Notes: a model not told the origin generated them from the sequence alone. Shown: positions 1-7,645, counted from the stretch's first letter. The stretch is 40,920 nucleotides of DNA from Candidatus Andersenbacteria bacterium RIFCSPHIGHO2_12_FULL_45_11b (GCA_001817115.1 MHHS01000051.1:1-40920), one strand, 5' to 3'. A program made the numbers and translations.

Positions 1-30
1 TTCTCTAAATTTGTTGAATTGTTGCAAATT

Positions 31-51
31 GACTCCGTACGTTACGGAGTC
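31..51. repeat. Perfect hairpin beyond the DUF2156 gene
   Basis: A 9-bp inverted repeat (GACTCCGTA / TACGGAGTC) with a 3-nt loop lies downstream of the DUF2156 gene. Neither strand has a proper U-tract, so a terminator role is uncertain. Confidence 0.4.
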
Positions 52-80
52 TCATATGTTTCTGAACTTATGCAGAGTCA

Positions 81-989
81 CTACTTTATTTTAATACTAT
101 ATTTTTTTGCGAATGTTGGCAGAAGGCTCTCCTTGTGCTTTCGCAACCCTTCTATCCCTAAGTCTTGTTCATAATTAATGGACTCACATCCCTTATTACG
201 AAAAACTACTGCGAATGAATGCATTAAATATGCATACGCGCCAACTAAGGACACCGATGCCACTTTTTCAAAGTGCAACATCGCATAACCATTACGAAGA
301 TCCTCCCCTATTACAAACCCCTTCATTTTATCTTGAATATATAGCCCAATAATAGTGATGTTGGGAATATGCCCGCCATTTAAAAGCTTATCTATAGCGC
401 TCAGTTCTTTTAGATTTGGGTCTTCTCCCGTAGCCCCTCTTTCATCCATCCAATCTTTCGTTATAGAAAGTATCTCGAGCTTAATTTGAGAATCTTGAGT
501 ATCTAATATTTTTATTTCTGGCAGATACATTCTTTCGCACCTATTCATAAAATTTCTCTTTCCGCGTAATTTGTTTCCCTTAAAACCATCTATCTTTTCA
601 ACCGAAAGTATGTAATCAAAACCATCTCTATCCTCGTCTATCTGAAATTCTACTTGCTGATCGCTAACTTCTTTTATAACATCCTCTGGCAATAAACGAA
701 GCGTCGAATCAATACCAGCATCCTTTGCGTAATTCAAAAGAGTAGAAATTGTGCCAAGAACTTCATTTGTACCTAAAAACGAAAGAAACGGCTCTCCTGA
801 TATATAATCAATAAACATTACAACTAAATTGTCGTTCAAAAGACTTATTCTGAATCCATTGCCAATATCCCAACTCCACATACTCGTAAAATTGAAATCA
901 GAGTACGGCAGGAACTTTGACGTATATCCTATAATCTCCTTCCTATCTGTAATTTCGAGAGACTTAAATTCTGGGAATTTCGGAATCAT
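81..989 (-). CDS. DUF2156 (phosphatidylglycerol lysyltransferase C-terminal-like) protein
   Basis: This 302-residue protein resembles stand-alone DUF2156 proteins, which share the GNAT-like fold of the catalytic C-terminal domain of MprF. In MprF that domain moves an amino acid from aminoacyl-tRNA to a lipid. Visible landmarks are the N-terminal LPYSDFNFTSMWSWD block (about residues 28-42) and a basic region around residues 135-150. No membrane segments are seen, so this is not a full MprF flippase/synthase. The ATG at 989 has no clear Shine-Dalgarno site. The first 55 or so codons and 100 bp of upstream DNA are repeated at 17438-17776. A LysRS-like gene lies in the same island, and LysRS/MprF-domain pairing is known from mycobacterial LysX. 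Substrate unknown. Confidence 0.7.
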   Translation of the reverse strand: MIPKFPEFKSLEITDRKEIIGYTSKFLPYSDFNFTSMWSWDIGNGFRISLLNDNLVVMFIDYISGEPFLSFLGTNEVLGTISTLLNYAKDAGIDSTLRLLPEDVIKEVSDQQVEFQIDEDRDGFDYILSVEKIDGFKGNKLRGKRNFMNRCERMYLPEIKILDTQDSQIKLEILSITKDWMDERGATGEDPNLKELSAIDKLLNGGHIPNITIIGLYIQDKMKGFVIGEDLRNGYAMLHFEKVASVSLVGAYAYLMHSFAVVFRNKGCESINYEQDLGIEGLRKHKESLLPTFAKKYSIKIK

Positions 990-1041
990 CAGATTAATCT
1001 AATACAAAAGGAGTAAAAAGCGAATTTCAGCCTCGGTGAAT

Positions 1042-1089
1042 TTAACACCTTTCCAACACAATCATTTTGGTGATTTTTGCGCCGAAATA
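1042..1089 (-). pseudogene. 3' remnant of a speD-like gene (copy 1)
   Basis: Read on the minus strand, this stretch encodes YFGAKITKMIVLERC and a TAA stop. It closely matches the C-terminus YFGAKTTKMTVLDR of the SpeD-like protein at 19634-20002. Only the last 15 or so codons survive and no start is possible. It lies just upstream of the DUF2156 gene, so the ancestral order was speD-like then DUF2156 on the same strand. An identical remnant is present at 17730-17776. Confidence 0.75.
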
Positions 1090-1140
1090 ATAGTATGGGT
1101 CATTTCCCAAAATGTTCTCTAGGCAATACAATTGCAGTAT

Positions 1141-1770
1141 ATGATATATATCAATTCTCGGACTATTGCAGAAGCTTGGCAAGATGCCTTAAAAGCTCTT
1201 TATGCACAAGGCAAGGTTGTTGAGAATAATGAAATATTCCGTGACTCCGTAATGGCTATTGAAGTTAACGATACAACCTCGGAACTTTTCGATGATCGAT
1301 TTCCAATGTCAAAGCAAGATGTAGAAACAATTAATCATTACTTAGTTACTGGCGAACGCGAAGATAAGGTTATTCATGATTGGACCAAGATTTATCGGAA
1401 GCGGCTTTTTGATAGCGCACCTAACCAAATTCAAAATATTATCGAATATCTTCGTAAAAAACCTACTGGGAAACGCGCTCAAGCATCCATATGGCAACAA
1501 GCCGTAGACTTAACAGGTACCATCGCTCCCTGCTTACAACTACTATGGTTTCAAATTGATGATGGTAAATTAGACATTCATGTTCACATGAGAGCTAGTG
1601 ATTGTTACGGAAAACTATTGATGAATATGAATGAATTCGTAGCACTGCAACAGTACATGGCTAATGAGTTGCAAGTTGAATCAGGAAAATATTACCACTT
1701 CATTGATACGTGTCATTTTAATAGCTCTGATAAGGAAAAGATTGAGAGTTTAGTAGCTGAATTGAAATAA
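1141..1770 (+). CDS. Thymidylate synthase-like protein (short form)
   Basis: The 209-residue protein matches the C-terminal half of the ThyA fold. It has a KRAQASIW segment (family: RR-S-LW), an APC motif holding the likely nucleophilic cysteine, RASD (family: RSSD), an Asn in the MNMNEF segment, and a C-terminal HFIDTCHF segment where the family has HxxGDAHxY. Its length is like that of the short archaeal ThyA-like proteins (about 220 residues), not the 264-residue E. coli enzyme. ThyA relatives methylate or hydroxymethylate the C5 position of dUMP, dCMP or related nucleotides; which applies here cannot be read. The ATG at 1141 is chosen; a TTG nine bases upstream is possible. It faces the guanylate kinase operon tail to tail. 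Confidence 0.75.
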   Translation: MIYINSRTIAEAWQDALKALYAQGKVVENNEIFRDSVMAIEVNDTTSELFDDRFPMSKQDVETINHYLVTGEREDKVIHDWTKIYRKRLFDSAPNQIQNIIEYLRKKPTGKRAQASIWQQAVDLTGTIAPCLQLLWFQIDDGKLDIHVHMRASDCYGKLLMNMNEFVALQQYMANELQVESGKYYHFIDTCHFNSSDKEKIESLVAELK

Positions 1771-1824
1771 AAAAAAGCTTTGGACTTGTTCACGAGGTTT
1801 TTCTCGTTACTTAAATCCAAAGCT
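1769..1824 (-). terminator. Terminator of the gmk operon
   Basis: AGCTTTGGA (1776-1784) pairs with TCCAAAGCT (1816-1824), with a smaller ACGAG/CTCGT hairpin inside the loop. On the minus strand it is followed by a run of at least six U. It sits between the convergent thyA-like gene and the guanylate kinase operon and would stop the latter. Confidence 0.75.
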
Positions 1825-1840
1825 GTTGAAAGTACATTTT

Positions 1841-2410
1841 CTATCCCCTTATCGCTTTCAGATAAGGAGAATAGATCGATTGAGCAATCTGCGACACCTG
1901 ATTATCGTGAGCAATAACACTCAAATCAAACAGATGATCATATGCTCCATTTTGAAAATCTGCTAGTTCTTGTAAGGCAGCTCGTAAGCGACTGCCCGTA
2001 GGATCCCGTTCATCTTGTCCGAGTCGAATCCGGAGAACTTCCTCAGACGGCGGAATGAGATAAATTACAAACAGCCGATCTGGAAAAGCCTGGGTCATAA
2101 CATCCATACGGCTAATTGGCCAGTCCAATAGCGGAAAGCTCCCGCTGTCAAACGCCTCAATAATTGGCGTAAGTGGCGTGGCGTAACGAATTCCGTACAG
2201 ATCATTAATGACCAGAAATTCACCACGACTATCCATTTCGTCCATCCGTGCTTCACTTAACGGTATTTTATCTGCCTCTCCCTCCCGCAGCTTGCGAGTT
2301 ATATACGGAGAGATATAAACAAACCGACCGTCGAGCTTTCTCAGTTCACGAATAACTGTGCTTTTCCCTGTGCCGGATGGACCCAGCAAGAGAAGAAACT
2401 TACTTGCCAC
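1841..2410 (-). CDS. gmk: Guanylate kinase-like P-loop kinase
   Basis: This 189-residue protein should phosphorylate GMP (or dGMP) to the diphosphate using ATP. It has a P-loop GPSGTGKST (residues 10-18), the TRKLREGE block corresponding to the family TR-x-x-R-x-GE, then GEFL and Y-G-I-R-Y-ATP, which match the GMP-binding region. The usual GxxYxF after GE is replaced by ADKIPLS, so it is a divergent member and nucleotide preference may differ. The start is GTG at 2410, seven bases after AGGAG, with the pyrF stop three bases upstream. It is the last gene of the 4479-1841 operon and is followed by a strong terminator. Confidence 0.8.
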   Translation of the reverse strand: MASKFLLLLGPSGTGKSTVIRELRKLDGRFVYISPYITRKLREGEADKIPLSEARMDEMDSRGEFLVINDLYGIRYATPLTPIIEAFDSGSFPLLDWPISRMDVMTQAFPDRLFVIYLIPPSEEVLRIRLGQDERDPTGSRLRAALQELADFQNGAYDHLFDLSVIAHDNQVSQIAQSIYSPYLKAIRG

Positions 2411-2413
2411 TCA

Positions 2414-3256
2414 TCATCTCCTTTGCTCGTTAAGTTTAGCTTTCAGTTCAATCGCGACATTCCGTATTGCCTCCCCCCAAGGAATCCCAATGGGATTATC
2501 TGGGTAAAGAACGGCACGCGAAGAATTAACAAACACTCCACTTTTCTGAGAGTTAAGTAAGGAGCGCAAATCGGCATAACTACCTCCTTGCGCTCCAACA
2601 CCAGCCAACAGAATAGGCGTGTTATCTGGAATGGTCGTCCGCACTGCTGCGAGGTCCATTCCAGCTGTCGCTGAAAGTACTACCACCATATTACCGTTAG
2701 TACTCCAGCGATTCACCACCAGGTCAAGAATGTGTTGCCACAATGCTCGACCATCGATCATGAGCGCGTCCTGCACAATCGAACTACCTGGGTTACTGGT
2801 TCGGACCAGAACTACCACAAGCTTATCGGACAGCTTCGCTACGGGCTGAAGAACATCGTCTCCCATATAGGGATTAACAACGATGCCATCCGCACCCATA
2901 GCATCCAGGATATTCTCAATGTAAGCTGCCATCGTGTTGTCGATGTCGCCGACTTTGCAGTCAACTATCACAGGTATCCCCGCATAATTTGTGTGGGTAT
3001 ACGCAATGATACTTTTCAATACATCGTGACCACCTGGCAGTAGATCAAAGAATGCCTTTTGGACTTTATACGCACAGACATGCTCTGCTGTCACATCAAC
3101 CACGCCTTGCAAAAATTGCAGGGTTTTTTCTTCGTCAGTTCCTTTCTGAGAAAAAACCTCCGCCGGAAGCCGATGGAGATCCGGGTCAAGACCGCAACAA
3201 AGTAACGTATTATGCTGAATCATTCGTTGATACAGCATTTCTTTTGCCGTAGCCAT
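2414..3256 (-). CDS. pyrF: Orotidine 5'-phosphate decarboxylase, type 2
   Basis: This enzyme makes UMP from OMP, the last step of pyrimidine synthesis. The start CGLDPDL and the catalytic DCKVGDI (family D-x-K-x-x-D-I) are clear. Its 280 residues fit the longer type 2 family. ATG at 3256 is preferred, 12 bases after GGAGG and four bases past the ribA stop; ATG 3268 overlaps ribA and abuts the Shine-Dalgarno site. It is third in a four-gene operon with 3-4 base gaps. Another pyrimidine gene, pyrB, is at 20148. No other pyr genes are seen here, so whether this serves general UMP supply or a special pathway is open. Confidence 0.88.
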   Translation of the reverse strand: MATAKEMLYQRMIQHNTLLCCGLDPDLHRLPAEVFSQKGTDEEKTLQFLQGVVDVTAEHVCAYKVQKAFFDLLPGGHDVLKSIIAYTHTNYAGIPVIVDCKVGDIDNTMAAYIENILDAMGADGIVVNPYMGDDVLQPVAKLSDKLVVVLVRTSNPGSSIVQDALMIDGRALWQHILDLVVNRWSTNGNMVVVLSATAGMDLAAVRTTIPDNTPILLAGVGAQGGSYADLRSLLNSQKSGVFVNSSRAVLYPDNPIGIPWGEAIRNVAIELKAKLNEQRR

Positions 3257-3260
3257 GAGA

Positions 3261-4079
3261 TTAGTCATCCTCCTTTGCTTTTTGATTAGCAACTAGATTG
3301 ATATGGCCAAGGTGCTGCTGTTTAGCCAGTAAGTGTCGCAGTGTGTCCGCTGTAGGAGCCACTATAATGGGCTCTAAATCACCAGCAACGTAGCCATTAC
3401 CCTGAAAAATTTCCGCCTTCTTGGGATTGTTAGTCGCCAGATTAATCTGGCATACCGCTGGAATCTCAAAAAACTTGAGAATACAGATTACACCAGCGTA
3501 CGTTCTAACATCAATGACACCGCCTGGGGCCAGTAAAGAAGCAGACTCAACGGTATCAAGCTTAAGTTCATCTTGTAACCACATTGTTGCCAATTTGAAA
3601 GGCAATCCCATACCACGACCATCTTGTCGTGGAATATGAACGATCATGCCCTCACCAATTTCATCCAGCTTTTTCATTGCTAGAAGAAGTTGTTCGGAGC
3701 ATTCGCAGGAGCAGTCACCGAACACTTGACCCGTCTCACAACCAGAATCCGTACGCAGAACCAACTGTTCTTTGTTTTGGAAAACAGGCATGAACTCGGC
3801 GTTAAGCTGAGCTCGTACGATCACCGAATATTTAATCCAGTGATCGTCGATAGCAAAATCGAATTGCCAAAACTTGCCGCTTTTAGTGTTAAGAACACCA
3901 ATACCGCGACGTTCAACTGCATACCAGCGACTTGATCCATTTTCATGAACTAAGATGCGCTTAGTCAGTGGTTTCATTGCTTGCTTGATGGCAGCAACGA
4001 ATTGTTCAACTTCTTCGAGAGACATGCCATTACGAACGGCAATCTCGCTTAGATCAACTAGTGATCCGAACGATGGCAT
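3261..4079 (-). CDS. ribA: GTP cyclohydrolase II
   Basis: This enzyme opens the imidazole ring of GTP, normally the first step to riboflavin. Cys114, Cys125 and Cys127 in the DSGC...CSCEC segment match the zinc ligands, followed by PRQDGRGMGL (150-159) and LATNNPKK (214-221). Its 272 residues exceed the roughly 200-residue E. coli RibA by an N-terminal stretch of about 85 residues that does not look like RibB (DHBP synthase). No other riboflavin genes are nearby; instead it is co-transcribed with a zinc-ribbon protein, pyrF and gmk. GCH II enzymes also feed secondary metabolites such as toxoflavin, so a non-riboflavin role is possible. Confidence 0.85.
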   Translation of the reverse strand: MPSFGSLVDLSEIAVRNGMSLEEVEQFVAAIKQAMKPLTKRILVHENGSSRWYAVERRGIGVLNTKSGKFWQFDFAIDDHWIKYSVIVRAQLNAEFMPVFQNKEQLVLRTDSGCETGQVFGDCSCECSEQLLLAMKKLDEIGEGMIVHIPRQDGRGMGLPFKLATMWLQDELKLDTVESASLLAPGGVIDVRTYAGVICILKFFEIPAVCQINLATNNPKKAEIFQGNGYVAGDLEPIIVAPTADTLRHLLAKQQHLGHINLVANQKAKEDD

Positions 4080-4083
4080 AATA

Positions 4084-4479
4084 TTACTCCTTGTTTGTAG
4101 TGTCTGGTGGAGGTGTATACGTTCCGTCGCTTTTCTTCTTCGCGATAAGACCGTGTCGAAGGTTATAAGCTAACCGACCATCGTCATATTTCATAGGACT
4201 ACCGAGTACGACACCGCAAGAAGAGCAGACGAGATTAGTCATGTTCTTCGTCTCTACAATATCAGCCCGGTCTTGGAGCTGAGCCAATACAGGAGGTGCA
4301 AAGATGCGATTTAAGTAAAGCCGAAGGACTCTACCGGGACCATCCTTTTGATACAGCAAAATCCATGTGTTGCAGGCTGCGCAAGAGATGTCCAGAAACT
4401 TTGCAGACCCTCCACGCACCTTGCGATACCGATCGTTCTTGAGAGTAAACTGTTGAGTTGGCTGCTTTTCTTCAAGCAT
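4084..4479 (-). CDS. Zinc-ribbon protein, first gene of the ribA-pyrF-gmk operon
   Basis: This 131-residue protein was not recognised. It has two CxxC pairs, CAAC (about residues 33-36) and CSSC (about 85-88), likely binding one zinc. Between them is a basic LRLYLNRIF segment; the C-terminus is lysine-rich and proline-rich. It has no signal peptide or membrane segment. The start has AAAAGGA just upstream, and the gene ends four bases before ribA, so it is translated in the same operon. A perfect inverted repeat lies in its upstream region (4516-4537). An accessory or nucleic-acid-binding role is possible; nothing shows it directly. Confidence 0.6.
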   Translation of the reverse strand: MLEEKQPTQQFTLKNDRYRKVRGGSAKFLDISCAACNTWILLYQKDGPGRVLRLYLNRIFAPPVLAQLQDRADIVETKNMTNLVCSSCGVVLGSPMKYDDGRLAYNLRHGLIAKKKSDGTYTPPPDTTNKE

Positions 4480-4515
4480 AAGGAATCCTTTTAATTATCA
4501 AAGGGCTGCCCAGAA

Positions 4516-4537
4516 CTTACTATGAAAATATAGTAAG
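4516..4537. promoter_or_regulatory. Perfect inverted repeat, possible operator
   Basis: CTTACTAT and ATAGTAAG (8 bp) are separated by six bases, in the 147-bp gap between the zinc-ribbon operon and the divergent MFS remnant. On the minus strand a TTGACT box occurs further upstream, at about 4570. The repeat could be an operator or a leader hairpin. No U-tract follows, so it is not an obvious terminator. Confidence 0.35.
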
Positions 4538-4626
4538 ACTATTATTCGTACTACATAATCGATAGGAAGTCAATAAATTCGCCACCATCAATCCTTACTG
4601 TGAATTATAGGTTATATTACTAGCAG

Positions 4627-5079
4627 ATGAACAAAGCTACTTTATACATTATCAATACCTCTCGATTCTTCGGGGACTTTACGCCAATTGTTCCGTATAT
4701 GGCGCTTTTTTTCATACAGCACAATATTTCTGTTTCGCAAATTTCTCTTTTATTCTTGCTATGGGCGTTAAGCATTCTCGTGTTTGAAATCCCGACAGGA
4801 ATGCTTGCGGATAAAGTAAATAGAAAAACAATTCTTATTGCATCTCGCGTACTCAAACTTTGCTGCTTTGCTGTTTGGCTAGCATGGCCAAGTTTTGCAG
4901 GATTCGCGGTCGGGTTTATTTTATGGGGCATTGCAACCGCATTGGATTCTGGTGCGTTTCAAGCATTTTTATATGACCACTTGCACGACCATAATGCTCG
5001 TAAACTATTCTGCCGTCCAACGAATAATTTCTGCATTAGAAACATCCACCGCACCTTTAATAAACATGTGTGGAATTAG
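4627..5079 (+). pseudogene. Truncated MFS transporter
   Basis: The first 125 or so residues are the N-terminal four transmembrane segments of a major facilitator protein, including the loop 2-3 signature GMLADKVNRKT. Full-length family members have 380-420 residues and 12 helices. From about base 5015 the frame runs into DNA that is antisense to the minus-strand gene at 5005-5547, and the last residues are not transporter-like. The remaining two thirds of the gene are absent from the window. It is therefore almost certainly non-functional, cut by a rearrangement. Confidence 0.75.
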
Positions 5080-5547
5080 ATGAAACAAAAATGGCTTTTC
5101 GCCTTTTTGGGCAACTTCTTCGTAGTATTCAATAGTATTTGGAGGAACCTCGCTTAGCTCTTGATATTTTTCCGGATCGACCAACGCAACGTCTTGTGCA
5201 TGTATCCCAAAATCACCCTCGCTAGTTCCAGGATAAGAATACCACACCATAGGAAGATGTTTTACATCATTAATCGGAATCTTGTACCAGAGTTTTTCTG
5301 GATCTGGACTAAGCCCCGCTAAAATCATCGCTTCAAATACTTTCGAAGGCTCAATAGGCGCTACAAAAATAACATCGTTCCAAGAACAGTTTAAAACCGG
5401 AATCTTTTGTTGTGCCAACCCTTCTCGGCCAACATACTTCTCATTCTCTTGCGCAAATATCGCCGGGTACTTTCCCTTCAAGCTACTAAGGGGATATAGG
5501 ACTACCCCCTGCATTGCAGATGGTTTTTGATGGTAAAGATATTGCAT
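5005..5547 (-). CDS. Uncharacterised protein, about 180 residues
   Basis: I do not recognise this family. The protein is soluble, with no signal peptide. It begins with YHQKPSAMQGVVLYPLSSLK, followed by a KYVGRE segment, a DVIFVAPIEP strand, a WYKIPI segment and a hydrophobic HLIPHMFIKG near the C-terminus. The sequence has the feel of a genuine, evenly composed protein. ATG 5547 is chosen over GTG 5550. Its 3' end overlaps the broken MFS gene tail to tail, and the junction of that rearrangement lies at or very near its stop, so a few C-terminal residues might have been altered. Confidence 0.55.
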   Translation of the reverse strand: MQYLYHQKPSAMQGVVLYPLSSLKGKYPAIFAQENEKYVGREGLAQQKIPVLNCSWNDVIFVAPIEPSKVFEAMILAGLSPDPEKLWYKIPINDVKHLPMVWYSYPGTSEGDFGIHAQDVALVDPEKYQELSEVPPNTIEYYEEVAQKGEKPFLFHLIPHMFIKGAVDVSNAEIIRWTAE

Positions 5548-5675
5548 CACAATACAGTATAACCCTTGCAGTGTTGTCGCAAGTCGAGCAATTCAACCAG
5601 CAGATCAAGCAGCGGAAAAGATTTGCAATACGGTAGGCCATTAAACATGCGTTTACTACCCCACTTGCCCATCTA

Positions 5676-5702
5676 CCACGTTCTCGGACGTGGTCTTTTA
5701 CT
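5676..5702 (+). repeat. CCACGT hairpin with U-tract, copy A
   Basis: CCACGT-tctcgg-ACGTGG is followed by TCTTTTA. It looks like a plus-strand terminator, yet no plus-strand gene precedes it. A near-identical hairpin is at 7619-7645, so this may be a dispersed palindromic element. The surrounding gap 5548-5752 holds nothing else that I recognise. Confidence 0.45.
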
Positions 5703-5752
5703 ATTACACGGGACGTTAGAACTATTTTTAAGGGGTTGAATGATACAACGAT

Positions 5753-6511
5753 TTATATTCCAGACTTTTTATAAAGTTCTGAAATATTCGTAAATTCCTT
5801 TTTCTGCTCGATTTCTTCTGTAACGATGTCCCCATTTCGATTATATACTTTATATGCTTTCGCATGAGGTTTTGAAGTAATGACGCGATATGTATTGCCC
5901 ACAAATTCGATAGCGCACCCATCATCAACCCCTATACCAAATCCGCCTATTTTTCGAATCATGTCTTCAAAGTTTTTTCTTCGTTTCACTCCGAGCGTTT
6001 CACTGTCAAAGTGTGGGCAATGGATACCTTTTAAAAACCCCAAGCCAGTAACATTTGTATATATCCATTTTTCATCATCATAAAAAGACATTGAATCGCT
6101 ATGCCCAGATTCATACCAGCATATAGACCCCGCGCTTAAACCGCTTAAAATAATTCCTCGTTCCCATGCTTTTTTCAAAACCTTGTCCACTCCAAGTAAT
6201 CGCCAACGCTTCATCATCTTGAGCGTATTACCTCCGCCCACATATATAATGTCAGTATTAAGAATTTTGCTTTCTATCTCTGCCCTAGATAGCTTCCCGT
6301 TAGCAAGCAATAAAACGTCTGTCTTACAACCAAGCTGTTTGCCAAAATATTTTTGTATACCTTCCCAATATCCTTGCGCATCACCACTCGCAGTGGGAAT
6401 AAACAACAATTTCGGATGCTTTTTGCCAGAAAGTCGAATAATCTCCTTATCAATGACAAGAGTTTCTTTTTCGTCAATTTCCCCTCCGCCGATTGTTACT
6501 ATTTTCTTCAT
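5753..6511 (-). CDS. Peptidase S51 family (peptidase E / cyanophycinase-like)
   Basis: The 252-residue protein has the class I glutamine-amidotransferase-like fold of family S51. Visible are the N-terminal GGGEI strand-turn, the FIPTASGD segment, YVGGGNT and the nucleophile elbow GLSAGSICW (Ser in GxSAG), with a His/Glu-containing second half. S51 enzymes cleave Asp-X dipeptides or cyanophycin; specificity cannot be told. Its length matches bacterial peptidase E-like proteins. ATG 6511 is chosen because the family starts at the KKIVTIGGG strand; an upstream start at 6601 would add 30 atypical residues and overlap the hydrolase gene. It follows that gene on the same strand. Confidence 0.85.
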   Translation of the reverse strand: MKKIVTIGGGEIDEKETLVIDKEIIRLSGKKHPKLLFIPTASGDAQGYWEGIQKYFGKQLGCKTDVLLLANGKLSRAEIESKILNTDIIYVGGGNTLKMMKRWRLLGVDKVLKKAWERGIILSGLSAGSICWYESGHSDSMSFYDDEKWIYTNVTGLGFLKGIHCPHFDSETLGVKRRKNFEDMIRKIGGFGIGVDDGCAIEFVGNTYRVITSKPHAKAYKVYNRNGDIVTEEIEQKKEFTNISELYKKSGI

Positions 6512-6578
6512 GCGATAATCGTAATTGAGTTTTGTAGCTTCGTCGAATATGGGTAGAACTTCAAAAATAGCAAAAGAA

Positions 6579-7031
6579 TTACATTGAGAGCACATCCCCA
6601 TGCCTCTTTCCCGGCACCACTACAAGCTTTGCGTGCAGCTTTCGTGCAATGATCTCCGCAGTCTTCTTCATAGCGGGAATTTCAAACTCCCCAACGTAAA
6701 CCGTAACCGCACAAGTAACTGTGGGGATAGGCCCTATCTCCTTGTATCGCTTCTTTCCAATGAGCCGAAGAAAGCTTTTTCCAGCCAGTTGTACTGTTTC
6801 TGTAAAAATTGGCGAAGGAGAGTATAGGTGAAGCTCTTTCGGAGGGTTCTTTTCCGCCACTATCAAAGCTATCGCTGCGCCAATAGAGTGCCCGGTTACA
6901 ATATCTTTGCTTGTAAGGTGAACCTTGTCGCACCAGTCTTGTATCGTATTATGTTTCCACGTCAAATTAACCGAAATGACTCTCTTCGGTAATTTATATT
7001 CTTTCGTATCTAATGCAATGAATAGTTTCAT
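6579..7031 (-). CDS. Small alpha/beta hydrolase
   Basis: This 150-residue protein has a nucleophile elbow GHSIGA (Ser at about residue 49) after a TGHS strand, and a C-terminal RHGD segment that would supply the catalytic histidine. It lacks the usual N-terminal strands of a full alpha/beta hydrolase (over 200 residues), so it is a minimal form or N-terminally shortened. Its ATG follows directly on the U-tract of a hairpin (7032-7058 region), leaving no Shine-Dalgarno site. Substrate unknown. Confidence 0.6.
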   Translation of the reverse strand: MKLFIALDTKEYKLPKRVISVNLTWKHNTIQDWCDKVHLTSKDIVTGHSIGAAIALIVAEKNPPKELHLYSPSPIFTETVQLAGKSFLRLIGKKRYKEIGPIPTVTCAVTVYVGEFEIPAMKKTAEIIARKLHAKLVVVPGKRHGDVLSM

Positions 7032-7056
7032 AAAAAAGAGCGGTTTTGGTGAGACC
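7032..7056 (-). terminator. Weak hairpin plus U-tract before the hydrolase gene
   Basis: On the minus strand GGCGGT and ACCGCT flank a nine-base loop and are followed by CTTTTTT, and then immediately by the hydrolase ATG. It would end the SMR-like transcript (7437-7105). Its position touching the next start codon is odd. Confidence 0.4.
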
Positions 7057-7104
7057 GCCGAACTCCTGACGTTTATACGTCGAACTCTCCGTTCTTACAT
7101 CTGC

Positions 7105-7437
7105 TCATCCAGTGTGCATGAGCACTAGCGCAAAGACCGCAAGCGCTACCCCTGCCCATTTCTGCGTCGACATATGATCGTCAAACATAACGGGGCCAAC
7201 CACAAGAGCAACGGCGCAGTTCGCGAGCAGAAAGAGAATAACGCAATCTGCGAGCATTCCCTTCTTCAGCATTACGGTGAACAGCACAAGCGCCAGTATC
7301 CAACAAGCGTACCCTCCCAACAGATAAATCGGCTTGTGGCTGACCTTTGCCCAGTGGTTCAGGAGGATATCTCCAGTACCGCCCACCAGCCCAGAAGCCA
7401 ATGCCAATACATACAGCATGACATGCGCGCGATCCAT
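7105..7437 (-). CDS. Small multidrug resistance (SMR)/EamA-like membrane protein
   Basis: This 110-residue protein has four hydrophobic segments, at about residues 4-24, 33-51, 56-80 and 88-108. It fits the SMR/EamA half-transporter size. The conserved membrane glutamate of EmrE near residue 14 is not evident (a Gly-Gly-Thr-Gly-Asp segment lies there instead), so a drug/proton antiport role is uncertain. ATG 7437 is chosen because AAGGAG lies seven bases upstream. The C-terminal LVLMHTG ends the fourth helix. It may export a product of the neighbouring genes, but only proximity suggests this. Confidence 0.65.
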   Translation of the reverse strand: MDRAHVMLYVLALASGLVGGTGDILLNHWAKVSHKPIYLLGGYACWILALVLFTVMLKKGMLADCVILFLLANCAVALVVGPVMFDDHMSTQKWAGVALAVFALVLMHTG

Positions 7438-7618
7438 GAAAATCTCCTTCGTATACGGTGTTTTTGAGGCACTTCGCCTCAACCAATAGAGCTGTAAAGA
7501 ACACTTGCATTATTATACATAATGTGGTGAAAAAGTCAAATATGGTAGCAGGGGCGATGCCATTTACAGTAACACGAAACGTGTTCGTATCGATTCTCCT
7601 GTTCCCTATCAACCCTAC

Positions 7619-7645
7619 ACCACGTTCTCACGAACGTGGCTTTTG
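7619..7645 (+). repeat. CCACGTTC hairpin with U-tract, copy B
   Basis: CCACGTTC-tcac-GAACGTGG followed by CTTTTG. It shares the CCACGTTCTC...ACGTGG core and T-tract with 5676-5702. No plus-strand gene lies upstream to be terminated. Confidence 0.45.

Noticed and set aside
2619-3252. Plus-strand frames opposite pyrF
   Set aside because: They are shadows of a clear decarboxylase gene and have no family-like residues or ribosome binding sites.
4620-4931. Minus-strand frame opposite the MFS remnant
   Set aside because: Composition is that of an antisense shadow; the plus strand has transporter motifs.
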